A DNA stretch of 64,000 nucleotides, taken from positions 62,001 to 126,000 of the forward strand of contig JBAIAA010000702.1 in assembly GCA_037893245.1 (NCBI GenBank), in the 5' to 3' direction. A program made the translations under genes and the position numbers. Source of the stretch: Crossaster papposus (lineage: Eukaryota > Echinodermata > Asteroidea > Velatida > Solasteridae). The notes below the pieces were generated by a model, which did not search any database, was not told the origin of the DNA, and worked only from the letters and a program-made list of their open reading frames with translations. Of this stretch, positions 30,025 to 40,575 are shown one piece after another (positions within the stretch are counted from its first letter, which is position 1; each line of letters begins with the position of its first letter).

Positions 30025-33000
30025 GTGTCTGTGGCCCAAGACACAGCTATTAGGGAGGGGCCTACAAAAGATCTACTGAGCCGGAGTGTTACTGTTGTTG
30101 GAGAAGGATTGCACATGGACACTGTCATCAACGGAATGGACGTCGTAGCACTAATTGACACTGGGGCAACAGCGTCTATTCTGTCAGGGAAAGTCGTGAG
30201 TAAGTGGCCTGTCGAGGCGCAGGCTAGTATAACCAAATCAGATGTCCGGGTTCACCTCGCCGATGAAAAGGACTTGACAGTTATCGGAGAGGTACGAGCA
30301 GAACTCCAGTTGGGAGGTCAACTAATAGCTCACAAGTTCATCATAGCTGATGTCAGCAATGACGTGCTACTGGGGCTTGACTTTCTACGGGAGGAGAATT
30401 GCATTATAGACATCAACGGGAAGAGTCTGAAGTGGAGGGGGACTGAACTATCCATAAGGGATACAGCGGAGCCACTGCAGTGTTGCCACGTAACTGTGAA
30501 GGAAACAGTTGTTGTCCCACCACAGACTGAGATGGTTATAGTCGGAAGCCTTGGCGAAAGCGACGTAGGTGTGGCCTATGGGTTAATAGAGCCAACACCT
30601 GGAATGGTGCAAAAAGAGAACCTCATTGTGGCCTCGTCACTCGTGAGCGCGACTGAAGAGACAGTGTCAGTGAGACTGTGGAATCCAACCAGTGACCATG
30701 TGACCCTCTATAAGGGTGCAACAGCAGGGACATTCTTGACAGTGGATGCAGTAGGACCCGCCATTGACACAGAATCCGAACGGACAAATATGATAGAGCG
30801 CGTTAACCTGGCCTCTACAGCTGAAAGCGAAGCGGGCTACCAGGATGTAGAAGTTGCGGTACCAGCTCATCTTCAACATATTTATGAGCAAGTCTGTAAA
30901 GAGATAGACGCCGGACAAAGAAAACAACTCAAAGAATTGCTGGTCAAGTACCAAAATCAGTTTTCTGCCAACTCGGAAGACTTGGGTTGTACGAAGCTAG
31001 CTCAGCACCGCATCGAAACAGGATCTGCCTCTCCCATTAAGCAACCGCCAAGGCGACTGCCAATCCGACAACGGGCCGTAGTGGAAGAGGAAATTCAGTC
31101 GATGCTGAAGAAGGGAATCATCAAGCCGAGTTCTGGACCGTGGGCTTCACCAGTCGTGTTAGTCCGGAAAAAAGACGGCAGCGTACGGTTCTGCGTTGAT
31201 TATCGCCGCCTAAATGCAGTGACTCGAAAAGATGCATATCCAATTCCACGCATAGACGACACCATAGACACGTTGTCGGGCTCCCAGTACTTTACAACCT
31301 TGGACCTTGCCTCAGGTTACTGGCAACTGCCAATGGATGAAGACCACAAAGACAAGACGGCATTTGCAGCCCACTGCGGTCTTTACCAGTTCGAGGTAAT
31401 GCCTCTTGGGCTGTGTAATGCCCCGTCCACATTCGAAAGACTCATGGAGGGGGTTCTCCGTGGTCTGCACTGGCAGACCTGCTTGGTCTATCTTGATGAT
31501 ATAATTGTCTACAGCCGGACATTTGACGAACATCTTGATCGCCTGCAGCAGATACTGGCCCGCATTCAGGAAGCTGGATTAAAACTTCAGCCGAAAAAAT
31601 GTCATGTGCTGCAGCGACAGGTTTCCTACCTAGGTCACATTGTGTCAAACGAAGGCGTCAAGACAGATCCCGAAAAAGTTCAGAAAGTACAGAATTGGCC
31701 AGTCCCGAGCAACTTACACGAAGTCCGTAGTTTCCTCGGTCTCGCGTCCTATTATCGCCGCTTTGTGCCAAGTTTCGCTGAGCTGGCCAGACCCCTCCAC
31801 AGACTTACTGAGAAGGGCAATGCTTTTGTCTGGTCCAATGAATGTCAGGTGGCGTTTGATGCTCTGAAGCTTCGACTGATCTCCTCGCCAGTCCTTGCGT
31901 ATCCCTCAGCGACCGGCAAATTCATCTTAGACACTGACGCCAGCGATTATGGAATCGGGGCCGTATTATCACAACGACAGGACGGAACAGAAAAGGTCAT
32001 AGCTTACGCCAGTAGAGCCTTAACAAAAAGTGAAAGAAACTACTGCGTAACGAGGAAGGAACTGCTCGCACTGGTTTTCTTCGTAAAGCACTTCCGGCCT
32101 TACCTGTATGGACAGAGGTTCAAGCTCCGGACTGACCACGGTGCGTTAAGATGGTTATTTGGATTCAAGGAACCCGTTGGGCAGGTGGCGAGGTGGCTTC
32201 AGGTTTTGGCGGAGTACGATTTTGAGATCGAACACCGACCCGGGCGCAGGCATGGGAACGCGGATGCCATGTCCAGGATGCCGTGCAGGCAGTGTGAATG
32301 GATTCCTGGTGAAGTCACTGATCCTGATGAGGTAAAGAGTGACTGCCCCACTACAGAAGTACTGTTGCCATCTAAGCCAGGAATGGAACCTGCAGCAAAT
32401 AACCAGCAGACGGACATGCCACAAAGTAAAGAAGGAAACAGCAGTCCAAGGAAAAAGTCGATAAGGCTTGCCGTTGCCCGGGTTGTGGAGCCAAACTGGC
32501 TGCAAAGCATGACCACTCAAACGTTGCGCCAACAGCAATTGCAAGATCGAAGCCTTGGGATGATTATCAGGTGGATTGAGTCGAAAGAACCAAAACCAAA
32601 ATGGACAGATGTCTCTCCGGAGAGCGCCGAGTTAAAGAGCCTGTGGGGTGCCTGGGATCAACTTTGCCTTCGGGAGGGTGCATTGCACAAGAAGTGGGAA
32701 GACGATACCGGCGATGAAGTCCGTTACCGACTTGTCGTACCCCGAAAACTGCAAAAGGAAGTTTTGCAACAGCTACATAACTCACCGACTGGAGGGCACC
32801 TTGGTGCCAAGAAGCTGTACGAGAAGGCAAAAGCACGATTCTACTGGTCAAAGATGAAGGAGTCCGTGGATCTGTGGTGCAGAAAATGCCTAGAATGTGC
32901 CAAACAAAAACAACCGGCTAAACACCAGAAGGCATTTTTAAAACAGCAAATTTCGGGTGTGCCACTGGAGAGAGTGGCTTTAGATATTACAGGACCACTA

Positions 33001-34164
33001 CCAGTGACGAACGAGGGTAACCGGTACATTTTGGTGATCTCTGACTATTTCTCAAAGTGGACCGAGGCATATCCGATGGCCACCATGGATGCAAAGACAG
33101 TTGCCGAAATCTTCGTAAAGGAGTTCGTCTGTAGATTTGGAACTCCCCGCCAACTTCATAGTGACCAAGGGAGACAGTTCGAAAGCCGGTTGTTCCAGGA
33201 GATTTGTGCCTTACTTGGAATCGATAAGACGAGGACAACCCCCTTTCACCCACAGAGCGATGGTCAGGTCGAACGTTTTAACAGGACGCTAAAGACCATG
33301 CTATCCTCATATATAGCGGCTAACCAGAAGGACTGGGACAATCACGTTCCGTTAGTCATGATGGCATATCGTGCCTTGGTGCACGAGAGCACTGGCCTGA
33401 CGCCAAACCGGATGCTGTTCGGAAGAGAGGTGGAGCTCCCGCTGGACTTGATGTGCAGTCTCCCGCCAGAATCCGACAGAGTGCCCATAGACTACGTAGA
33501 AGACCTGCGGGACAAGTTTGATGCCATCCATGAGTTAGCCAGAGAACAACTCAAGAAATCGGCCAAATACCAGCGCCGCAATTACAACCACAAAGCCCAA
33601 AAAGGGCGCTACGAGATTGGCGGAGCTGTTATGGAGAGGGTAGGAACAAAGAAAGTCGGCCTTTCCCCCAAACTGCAGCCGAAATGGGACGGCCCCTTGC
33701 TTATCACCAAGGTACTCAGTGATTTACTTGTCCGAGTCCAGAAAAGTACCCGACACAAGCCAAGAGTGCTTCACGTCAATCGGTTGAAGCCGTTCCATGG
33801 TGACGTAGACCGAACGTGGTTAAAACCACAGACGGGTGAACACGGGGCAGTACCAAACCCCGGAGATACTACATCCCCGCATAGCCCGGAGGACGACGAC
33901 GACTCCGATATTGATCGGCTCAGTGATAATCGCCCTGACTGTGACTACCAGGAGGATGACGATGTCTGTGGAGGAGACCGAGGACCCGACCTTATAGGCC
34001 CAGAGAATAGCAGTCAATTTGGGGCCACAGACAGACCCGCTAGTTCCGAGCCAATTTCTCAAGATGAGGGTGGTCCCCTGGCTTTGCAATGTAACCCAGT
34101 AGTAGAAGGGAGGCCCAAACGGCCTCGGCGGGCCCCGCAGCGGTATGGAGAATGGCAGTTATAG
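30025..34164 (+). CDS. Gypsy pol polyprotein (fossil, looks whole)
   Basis: One long frame of about 1380 codons. In order: protease (ALIDTGATASILS), reverse transcriptase (FTTLDLASGYWQLPM, LVYLDDIIVYS), RNase H (FILDTDASDYGIGAVLSQ), the integrase zinc-binding region (H-x-H...CxxC around HLGAKKLYEKA and CRKCLECAK) and the integrase core (LDITGPLP, LHSDQGRQFES, FHPQSDGQVERFNR), followed by an acidic C-terminal tail. The arrangement and length are typical of animal Ty3/Gypsy pol. It directly follows the gag region. Confidence 0.93.
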   Translation: MSVAQDTAIREGPTKDLLSRSVTVVGEGLHMDTVINGMDVVALIDTGATASILSGKVVSKWPVEAQASITKSDVRVHLADEKDLTVIGEVRAELQLGGQLIAHKFIIADVSNDVLLGLDFLREENCIIDINGKSLKWRGTELSIRDTAEPLQCCHVTVKETVVVPPQTEMVIVGSLGESDVGVAYGLIEPTPGMVQKENLIVASSLVSATEETVSVRLWNPTSDHVTLYKGATAGTFLTVDAVGPAIDTESERTNMIERVNLASTAESEAGYQDVEVAVPAHLQHIYEQVCKEIDAGQRKQLKELLVKYQNQFSANSEDLGCTKLAQHRIETGSASPIKQPPRRLPIRQRAVVEEEIQSMLKKGIIKPSSGPWASPVVLVRKKDGSVRFCVDYRRLNAVTRKDAYPIPRIDDTIDTLSGSQYFTTLDLASGYWQLPMDEDHKDKTAFAAHCGLYQFEVMPLGLCNAPSTFERLMEGVLRGLHWQTCLVYLDDIIVYSRTFDEHLDRLQQILARIQEAGLKLQPKKCHVLQRQVSYLGHIVSNEGVKTDPEKVQKVQNWPVPSNLHEVRSFLGLASYYRRFVPSFAELARPLHRLTEKGNAFVWSNECQVAFDALKLRLISSPVLAYPSATGKFILDTDASDYGIGAVLSQRQDGTEKVIAYASRALTKSERNYCVTRKELLALVFFVKHFRPYLYGQRFKLRTDHGALRWLFGFKEPVGQVARWLQVLAEYDFEIEHRPGRRHGNADAMSRMPCRQCEWIPGEVTDPDEVKSDCPTTEVLLPSKPGMEPAANNQQTDMPQSKEGNSSPRKKSIRLAVARVVEPNWLQSMTTQTLRQQQLQDRSLGMIIRWIESKEPKPKWTDVSPESAELKSLWGAWDQLCLREGALHKKWEDDTGDEVRYRLVVPRKLQKEVLQQLHNSPTGGHLGAKKLYEKAKARFYWSKMKESVDLWCRKCLECAKQKQPAKHQKAFLKQQISGVPLERVALDITGPLPVTNEGNRYILVISDYFSKWTEAYPMATMDAKTVAEIFVKEFVCRFGTPRQLHSDQGRQFESRLFQEICALLGIDKTRTTPFHPQSDGQVERFNRTLKTMLSSYIAANQKDWDNHVPLVMMAYRALVHESTGLTPNRMLFGREVELPLDLMCSLPPESDRVPIDYVEDLRDKFDAIHELAREQLKKSAKYQRRNYNHKAQKGRYEIGGAVMERVGTKKVGLSPKLQPKWDGPLLITKVLSDLLVRVQKSTRHKPRVLHVNRLKPFHGDVDRTWLKPQTGEHGAVPNPGDTTSPHSPEDDDDSDIDRLSDNRPDCDYQEDDDVCGGDRGPDLIGPENSSQFGATDRPASSEPISQDEGGPLALQCNPVVEGRPKRPRRAPQRYGEWQL

Positions 34165-34252
34165 CCTATCATGCAGACAAGCAGGAAAGTCCAACCAGAA
34201 GTTATACATGTACATAACCAGAGGTCCTTTTCGTTTATTTCATTTCAGAAAG

Positions 34253-34762
34253 ATGGGACGCGACAAGGCTCGAAGCCGTTCTCCCCTGGGCGAACCTACC
34301 TGCAAAGTCTGCCATAAGCAGTTTACAAGTGCAGCCAGCCTGCGAAGACACATCGATGAGCAGCATCTCGAAAAAGGGAAGTTGAAGTGTCCGTCATGTC
34401 CGACCCTCTTTCGTCGCAAGCACGACTTAGATCGCCACTGGGATGCCGCACACGAGTCCTCGACAGAACCGGAGGTTCCCCGTACGCCTGGACGGAACCT
34501 CGACGTCTTGCAACTTCACCCAGACAAGGCTGATCGTCGGGCCGTGGCCGTGGAGACTCGCAATGACCATTGTCCGCCCCCTGTACGCAGAGTGACAACT
34601 TTGACGGTGGGGACTCTTTCAACGGCCTCGGTGGAAACGCGTAACAAGGGAGTGCAGACAGAGCATGGGTTAGGACGAGTTGTGGAGCGCACCACACAGG
34701 AGCTGTTCGACGGCAAAACTGTCGTAGCTAAGCTCACCAAGGAACGTTTTGTTTATGAGTAA
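34253..34762 (+). CDS. Extra ORF with two C2H2 zinc fingers, 3' of Gypsy pol
   Basis: An ATG at 34253 opens MGRDKARSRSPLGEPTCKVC and continues with two fingers: CKVCHKQFTSAASLRRHIDE (ending QH) and CPSCPTLFRRKHDLDRHWDA (ending AH). A Ser/Thr/Pro-rich tail without further fingers follows. It occupies the place where some Gypsy elements have an envelope or other accessory gene, but has no signal peptide or membrane segment. A pyrimidine-rich tract ending in CAG lies just before the ATG, as expected if it were expressed from a spliced message. Function unknown; it may bind nucleic acid or may have been captured from a host gene. Confidence 0.75.
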   Translation: MGRDKARSRSPLGEPTCKVCHKQFTSAASLRRHIDEQHLEKGKLKCPSCPTLFRRKHDLDRHWDAAHESSTEPEVPRTPGRNLDVLQLHPDKADRRAVAVETRNDHCPPPVRRVTTLTVGTLSTASVETRNKGVQTEHGLGRVVERTTQELFDGKTVVAKLTKERFVYE

Positions 34763-35227
34763 TGCCCACACGAAGTAACAGACAGATTTTTCCAAGAGGT
34801 TTTTCTTGATTATGATGTTCTTTCAGACGTTTCTAAAATAAATATTTGAGGTTTATATTTGAGAACCAACGGTTTGGCATATTTTGTTACAAAGCATACA
34901 TTTGTCTTCCGAGAAGTAAAGACGACATTTTGATAAGTTTATAACAGTTATTTCTTCTGAGAAAGTCCGATGGAAAACTTGCCTTTCATTAAAGTTTTGA
35001 TATTGAAGTGTTTGAGCTTTAGACTTTGATTAAAAATGTGCCAGTATAAGGAGTTTATAAATAATTCAGAATAATTGTTGCCTGATTTTTAAGAGAAATA
35101 CTTGATGTTTGTGGGAAAAAAATAATGAGCGAGCACGAGTCACTTAAGAAAAAAAAAATTGTTTGGATTTGCTTATTAATTAAAATTGGCCGATGTGAGG
35201 ACACATCTCCCTTAAAGCAGGGGGTGG

Positions 35228-35665
35228 TGTAACGAACATGCGCCGCGCGCTGATGCGCCGCGCGCTGCGTACGTGACCCCGCGTTGTACTGGTGTTACTG
35301 GGCAACAAGCCAGGTTTTTCGCGGGCTTTTAGTAGCGCGCTGACTTTCTAGCTGGGCGTTGGACAGAGATGATCGTGCTAGCGATTCGGACAGCTTGTAC
35401 AGCGGACAGTGACTCGTGCAACTTGATTGACAGGAAATATGTAAGTGGAATAAGTGGAATAAAGTGGAATAAAGTTATACCGATCACAAGAAGAATTGTT
35501 CCTGAACCCAAAATCTGTGTCCGTGTTCATTTTACTTTGCCATTTGTCGTTCTGTGTGCCGTCTAAGTCCGTAGCTGTTTTGTCACAAACACCCGACCTA
35601 CATGACCTAGTTTTCCCTAGCAAATCCGCCCTGAAAAGCCCTTGACCGCAACCAGACTCGTTACA
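35228..35665 (+). repeat. Gypsy 3' long terminal repeat
   Basis: Starts TGTAACGAACATGCGCC after the purine-rich tract AAAGCAGGGGGTGG and ends CTCGTTACA. It is followed by GTAT, the second copy of the 4-bp target duplication. Nearly identical to 26869-27307. Confidence 0.93.
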
Positions 35666-36813
35666 GTATGTTGTCCATTCTTGATGCCATTAATCGGCTA
35701 CGAAATGACATTAAGATACTTGATTTAAATTTTACCGATCATATTTCGACATGCCAAGCGAATTTTAATCAGATTTCTTCAGATTGTGAATTGGAAATAA
35801 TCGAATCCGAAAAACGAGACCTCCAGACCACAATAGACATGCTATTGTTAAGCGGCAACAATGACAACGACCATTCTTCACCTATTTCCATGAATGCTCC
35901 ACCGGTTTCCACGAATGCCCAGTCCAAACAGCGTTCTACGTTACCTATATGCAACGCAGTGATTACAAAGAACCGGTTTTCACTTCTGTGTAACAACGCA
36001 CCAGAAAGCAATGCTGACGTCATTATGGATGTTGTAGACGACAGTGTAGCCGAGGCAGAGATTATGATTGACAGATACTATGAAGCCTTAGATCTAGCAA
36101 GTACTGGTAGTGAGAGTGCTGACAACGCTAAGGAACATCAAAGTCCTACATCCTTTCAGCAACAATTACTTCAATATAGAGAAAAGCATCATAACAAATT
36201 GAGCAACGATGTTAAATCAAAAGTGGATGTTCTCATAGTTGGTGATTCAATGATCAAGCATATAAGTGGTCCAAGGCTGTGCAGGTTGAAGCAAGTTCGA
36301 TGTTTTGCAAAACCCGGAGCCAAAGTCGACGACATTTATTCTCATGCCAAAGATCAAATCAAGCACCACAGACCCAGCGAACTTGTACTTCACATCGGAT
36401 CTAACAATACACAAGACGATGCTGATGATGTCTTTAACAAGATTGTGTCAGTTGCTGAAACGCTTAAATCTGAGACCGGTATATCTCGTGTAACCATTTC
36501 TGGCATCATACATCGTCATCGAGAAACTGACTGGGAAAGAAGAAAAGTCTTTACCGCCAATCAGCTACTTGAGGAATTCGCGGCGAAGCATGGATGGTCG
36601 TTCATTGACAACAGCAATATCTCATTTAGGCATCTGTGCCCAGATGGGATACACCTTAGCAAGCATGGCCATGGTGTATTTGCCAATAATATTCTCCTTC
36701 ATCTTTATCCGGAGTCCAGATCAGTCGGTAAACGTCATCCTATATCTCGATCTGTTCGTGCCCACCCCCCATCTGACCCTTCTTCACCCATGCTGTATGC
36801 TGACGTCGTTTGA
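35666..36813 (+). CDS. LINE ORF1, C-terminal part with SGNH esterase domain
   Basis: This is the continuation of the ORF1 begun at 26630, after the Gypsy insertion. With one copy of GTAT counted, the frame passes from DSVS into MLSILDAINRL without a shift. A coiled region with heptads follows (about 35670-35860). The SGNH/GDSL hydrolase then shows VDVLIVGDSMIKHISG (about residue 190 from the Met at 35668), LHIGSNN (about 243) and PDGIHLSKHG (about 325), supplying the catalytic Ser, the Gly/Asn oxyanion residues and the Asp/His pair. CR1-clade LINEs are known to carry such an esterase in ORF1. It ends at TGA 36811-36813. Confidence 0.88.
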
Positions 36814-36965
36814 AACAGAAGTAGTCAAGATCGGGATTTCTGGAGCCCTGTGTGGAAAACCAGGAACCGACAACAGCTGCGGAATCCCAACCCAACCTGG
36901 AGACAATCGAACCAGTACAACGCACCGAAAGGTTGCCGTCAGTCCCTACCTCCACAAGAAATTGA

Positions 36966-39737
36966 GTGGCGTCGGTACCAGCAGAGGATGTCGAATCTGA
37001 ACAGTTATCGCCGGTTGTAAGCCAGATCAAGGACCTTGTTAATGGCTGTATCCCTCCTTTAAAAACAAAAGGTATAAAATATGGTCACCTTAACATCCAC
37101 AGTCTTGTCCAGAAAATCGATTCCTTACGAATTTTGCTAAAAAATAAGCCTTTTGATGTAATTTCTCTCAACGAAACGTTGTGCGATTTTACAGTATCTG
37201 ATTCTGAAATTACTATTGATGGTTTTAGCATTTATAGAAAGGATAGAAACAGACACGGAGGGGGAGTAGCTATATATGTCTCTGACAATTTCAGTGTCAA
37301 GCGAAGGTATGATTTGGAATCTGATGACTTAGAAAATGTCTGGGTTGAAATATGTTATCCGCACAAGTCTCCCTGCCTCGTTGGCTCATTTTATAGACCT
37401 CCTAGTGCAGCTCATGAATTTATTTTGGAATTTGAAAAAATTGTTGATCGTGTATCTGATGATGGAAAGGAATGTATTATCCTTGGTGATTTTAATTATG
37501 ATCTGATGCCTCCGGTAAGTGATACCCACTGTCGTAATTTACTATTTCATACATCTTCTAATGGTTTTAACCAGCTTATTGAGACTCCGACTCGAGTCAC
37601 AAACCACAGTGCTACTATTATTGACTTAATTTTTACTACTAATTCAAATTTGTATCATGATTGTGGTGTTTTCCCTATATGTATTAGTGATCATTTTTTT
37701 ATTTATGCTGTAAGAGATTTTAATGTTAATACCAAATCGTTTGGAAATTGCTTCGAATATCGTTCTTTTAAGCATCTTGACGAGCATAATTTCAAAGATG
37801 ACTTATGTAATGTTAATTGGGATGCTATTAATAATATTGATGATGTGGACATGGCCCTTAACACTTGGATTACTCTTTTTATGACTGTTGTGGATGATCA
37901 CGTGCCACTTCGCAAAAAGAGAGTTCGTAAAAACCCTTGCCCTTGGATCACTACGGAAATTGTTGATCTGATGAAGAAACGAGATTGTATTCACAAGGCT
38001 GCTATTAAACTCAATGAGAATTGCTTATGGGTTGAATTTAAAATTCTCCGTAATAGGGTTAATCGTATGTTGAAACGGCATAAATCTGAGTATTTTTGTG
38101 GGATTATTCGTGACTCTTCTAATGACAGTAAAAAAATCTGGAACTGTCTCAAACAAATTGTTCCTGGTTCTAAGAAGACCTTACCTACAAATATTAAGGT
38201 TAATGGTGAGGACTGTACATCGTCATCTGGTATAGCCGATGCTTTTAACCAGTATTTTGTTTCATCAGTTGCTAAAATCTGTACTGATGTACCGTTTTGT
38301 GATTCTTATGACGTTGAGCCCTGTAATGACTCGGTAGCTTCTTTTGACCTTGAACCTGTTTCTGTTGAATTTGTCATTAACGAAATTATCAAGATGAAAT
38401 TAAGTAAAGCCTCTGGGGATGATGACATTAGCTGCCGCCTTCTTAAATTAGCATGCCCTATTATTGCCCAGTCTTTGACTAATCTTATTAATCTGTCTAT
38501 TGTTAAGGGTTATGTTCTATATTTATGGAAAAGTACTAAGATTATGCCACTGCACAAATCTGGTGATTCTTTATGCCTCGGTAACTACAGACCTATTTCA
38601 GTGCTACCGATTGTAAGTAAAATCCTAGAAAGGGCTGACCATAATCAACTCTCCCAGTTCATTTCTGATTTTAACCTTTTGCATCCTAATCAGTCAGGTT
38701 TTAGACCTTTGCACTCAACTACAACAGCTTTAGCTAAATTAGTTAACCTCTGGTAAAAAAACATCGATGACAGCAAATTATCCGGTGTTGCTTTTATTGA
38801 CTTGCGAAAAGCTTTTGACACAGTCAATCACGATAATTTGTTAAAGAAATTGAGTTCGCTTGGATGTTCCAGCAATTCTGTTAAATGGTTTCAGTCCTAC
38901 TTATCTGATCGTACCCAAAGAGGTTTTTTTAAGGGCGCAAGTTCATCTGCCTTAAATGTATGTATGGGAGTTCCCCAGGGTTCCATTTTAGGACCGTTGC
39001 TTTTTTCTATTTATGTAAATGACATGCCTGGCTCTATAACCGATGGTGTAATTGATATGTATGCTGATGATACTACATTAACTGTAAGTGGCATGAATGT
39101 TTATGAAATTGAAGAAAAATTGTCTATTGGTGTGAATCAAGTGATGAATTGGATTATTGCTAACCGTCTTGTTATTAATCTTGACAAGACTGCAGTTATG
39201 GTAATTGGTTCCAGGGCTAAACTTAATTGTATTGATGATTTTAATGTATCTGTTAGTGGTAATATCTTAAAACGTGTTAAGGTTACCAAGTGCCTTGGTC
39301 TGTTAATAGATGAGGAATTACGTTGGAACGAACAAGTTGAAAAGGTTACTCAATCTGTTCAGTCTAAGCTGGGTATGCTTCGAAGGGTCAAACCTTATGT
39401 TCCTACTGAATCATTGATGCTTCTTTACAATTCTTTTGTTCAACCTCATTTTGATTATTGTGCTCAGCTTTGGTCAAACAGATTCCAAATGCATACTTAC
39501 AAACTTGAGAAACTTCAGAAACGGGCTGCGAGAATTATCTTGAGTAAGGATTACAATACTCCGTCAACCGAATTATTTTGTGAACTCAAATGGATGCCCT
39601 TAAGACAACGTTTTGTTTACCACCGTGCTGTATTAATGTATAAATGCATGAATAATTTGGCACCAGTTTATCTGATGGATGATTTAATTCAAACTAATCA
39701 GGTTCACAATTACAACACTCGGCATGCTTCGAATTAA
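36966..39737 (+). pseudogene. LINE ORF2, endonuclease and reverse transcriptase
   Basis: The N-terminal AP-type endonuclease shows LNIHSLVQKIDSL, SLNETLCD, GGGVAIYVSD, GSFYRPPS, LGDFNYDL and ISDHFFIYA, so the catalytic Glu, Asp/Asn and SDH motifs are present. The reverse transcriptase follows: NYRPISVLPIVSKILERA, GFRPLHST, FIDLRKAFDTVNH, GVPQGSILGPLLFSIYVND and YADDTTL. The frame is interrupted once by a TAA at 38754-38756 within the reverse transcriptase and continues in the same register. After HNYNTRHASN the frame is lost, but GISVWNNLTS-like residues of the normal C-terminus follow near 39795. No in-frame ATG is seen at the start, so the first residues may be altered. Confidence 0.9.
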
Positions 39738-40336
39738 CTGGTGGTTCATAAGTTTTAGACTGAATGTCTAAGACTTAGCCCTTTTTTCACGGGGATTTCT
39801 GTGTGGAATAACCTGACCAGTCTGTAAAACTGGCTCCGTCACTTGACATCTTTAAATCGTCCATGAAAGTAGTCCTCCAAGAGTCTTAGTACGTTTGAAG
39901 TGCGTTTTTCTTTTCTTATGCTTTTTTGGCATTGTCTTGTGTTTTGTATTTTGATGTCTTTTATTTTTGTTCCATCCTTGTTTTGGTATTTGTATGTTTT
40001 TCAATTTACATATTTTTAAAATGTATTTTAAAATTCATTATTTTAGCTTCGTATGTTGGTGGTGTTATTTTTCTTTAATCTTGTTTTTTCTTTTTGTTCT
40101 TTTTCTTGTACGTCTTTACTTCTTACGTAACCTTTTAACTTATACTTTTTAAATTGTCTTTTAAATCGTGCTTTTAGGTATTTGTACGTTTTACCTTTTA
40201 CTTCACCTTTTAATTATAATGTTATTGTATACTTTTCATTGTTTATAAGTCAGGGCCCTATGGGAGACCACCTTAGCGTGAATGGGTTATACCCTGGATA
40301 AATATGAGAAATAAATAAATAAATAAATAAATAAAG
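39738..40336 (+). other. LINE 3' UTR and (AAAT)n tail
   Basis: T-rich sequence, then CCCTGGATAAATATGAGAAA and seven or so AAAT units. The Gly-Pro-rich end of ORF2 decays in its first 150 bases. The short tandem tail marks the 3' end of the insertion. Confidence 0.8.
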
Positions 40337-40575
40337 CTTAAAAAACAATCTGATGATATAGAAAGAGTACTTTATGACGTCATAATTACGTCATGACGTC
40401 ATAAATCTTCAAGATTTCGCCCCCGTCGTTGCAAATTCTAAGAAGCTGATTGAACATTCTGAAATTCCATAATTCAGGAGTTTGATGCAAACCATCTGTG
40501 ATTGGCCATTGAGAAATACACATACATTAATAGTGATAATTTGCACACGCACTCGCCCTTTTTTTTTCTCTATAG

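Larger units (their letters stand above)
26869..35665 (+). mobile_element. Gypsy (Ty3) LTR retrotransposon, nearly whole fossil
   Basis: Two long terminal repeats of about 438 bp (26869-27307 and 35228-35665) start TGTAAYGAACA and end CTCGTTACA. GTAT flanks the element on both sides as a 4-bp target duplication. Between them lie a GC-rich minisatellite leader, a gag region (27912-30019), a single large pol frame (30025-34164), an extra zinc-finger ORF (34253-34762) and a purine-rich tract (35213-35227). The domain order protease, reverse transcriptase, RNase H, integrase defines Ty3/Gypsy. The LTRs differ at only a few sites apart from a variable first 30 bp, so the insertion is young. It looks largely whole, with about two breaks, both in the gag region. 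It sits inside ORF1 of a LINE. Confidence 0.92.
26530..40336 (+). mobile_element. CR1/L2-like LINE interrupted by a Gypsy element
   Basis: LINEs copy themselves by target-primed reverse transcription with an endonuclease/reverse-transcriptase protein (ORF2) and an RNA-binding ORF1. Both ORFs are recognisable here: ORF1 at 26630-26868 plus 35666-36813, ORF2 at about 36966-39737, then a 3' UTR that ends in (AAAT)n at 40311-40335. Leaving out the inserted Gypsy element (26869-35665), the LINE is about 5 kb, close to full length. The 5' boundary is uncertain; TTTTGCTAATG repeats at 26527-26558 may be its start. It lies in the same orientation as the host gene whose intron it occupies. Confidence 0.85.

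Noticed and set aside
34323-34740. Minus-strand frames opposite the zinc-finger ORF
   Set aside because: Shadow frames of the zinc-finger ORF without start context or similarity.
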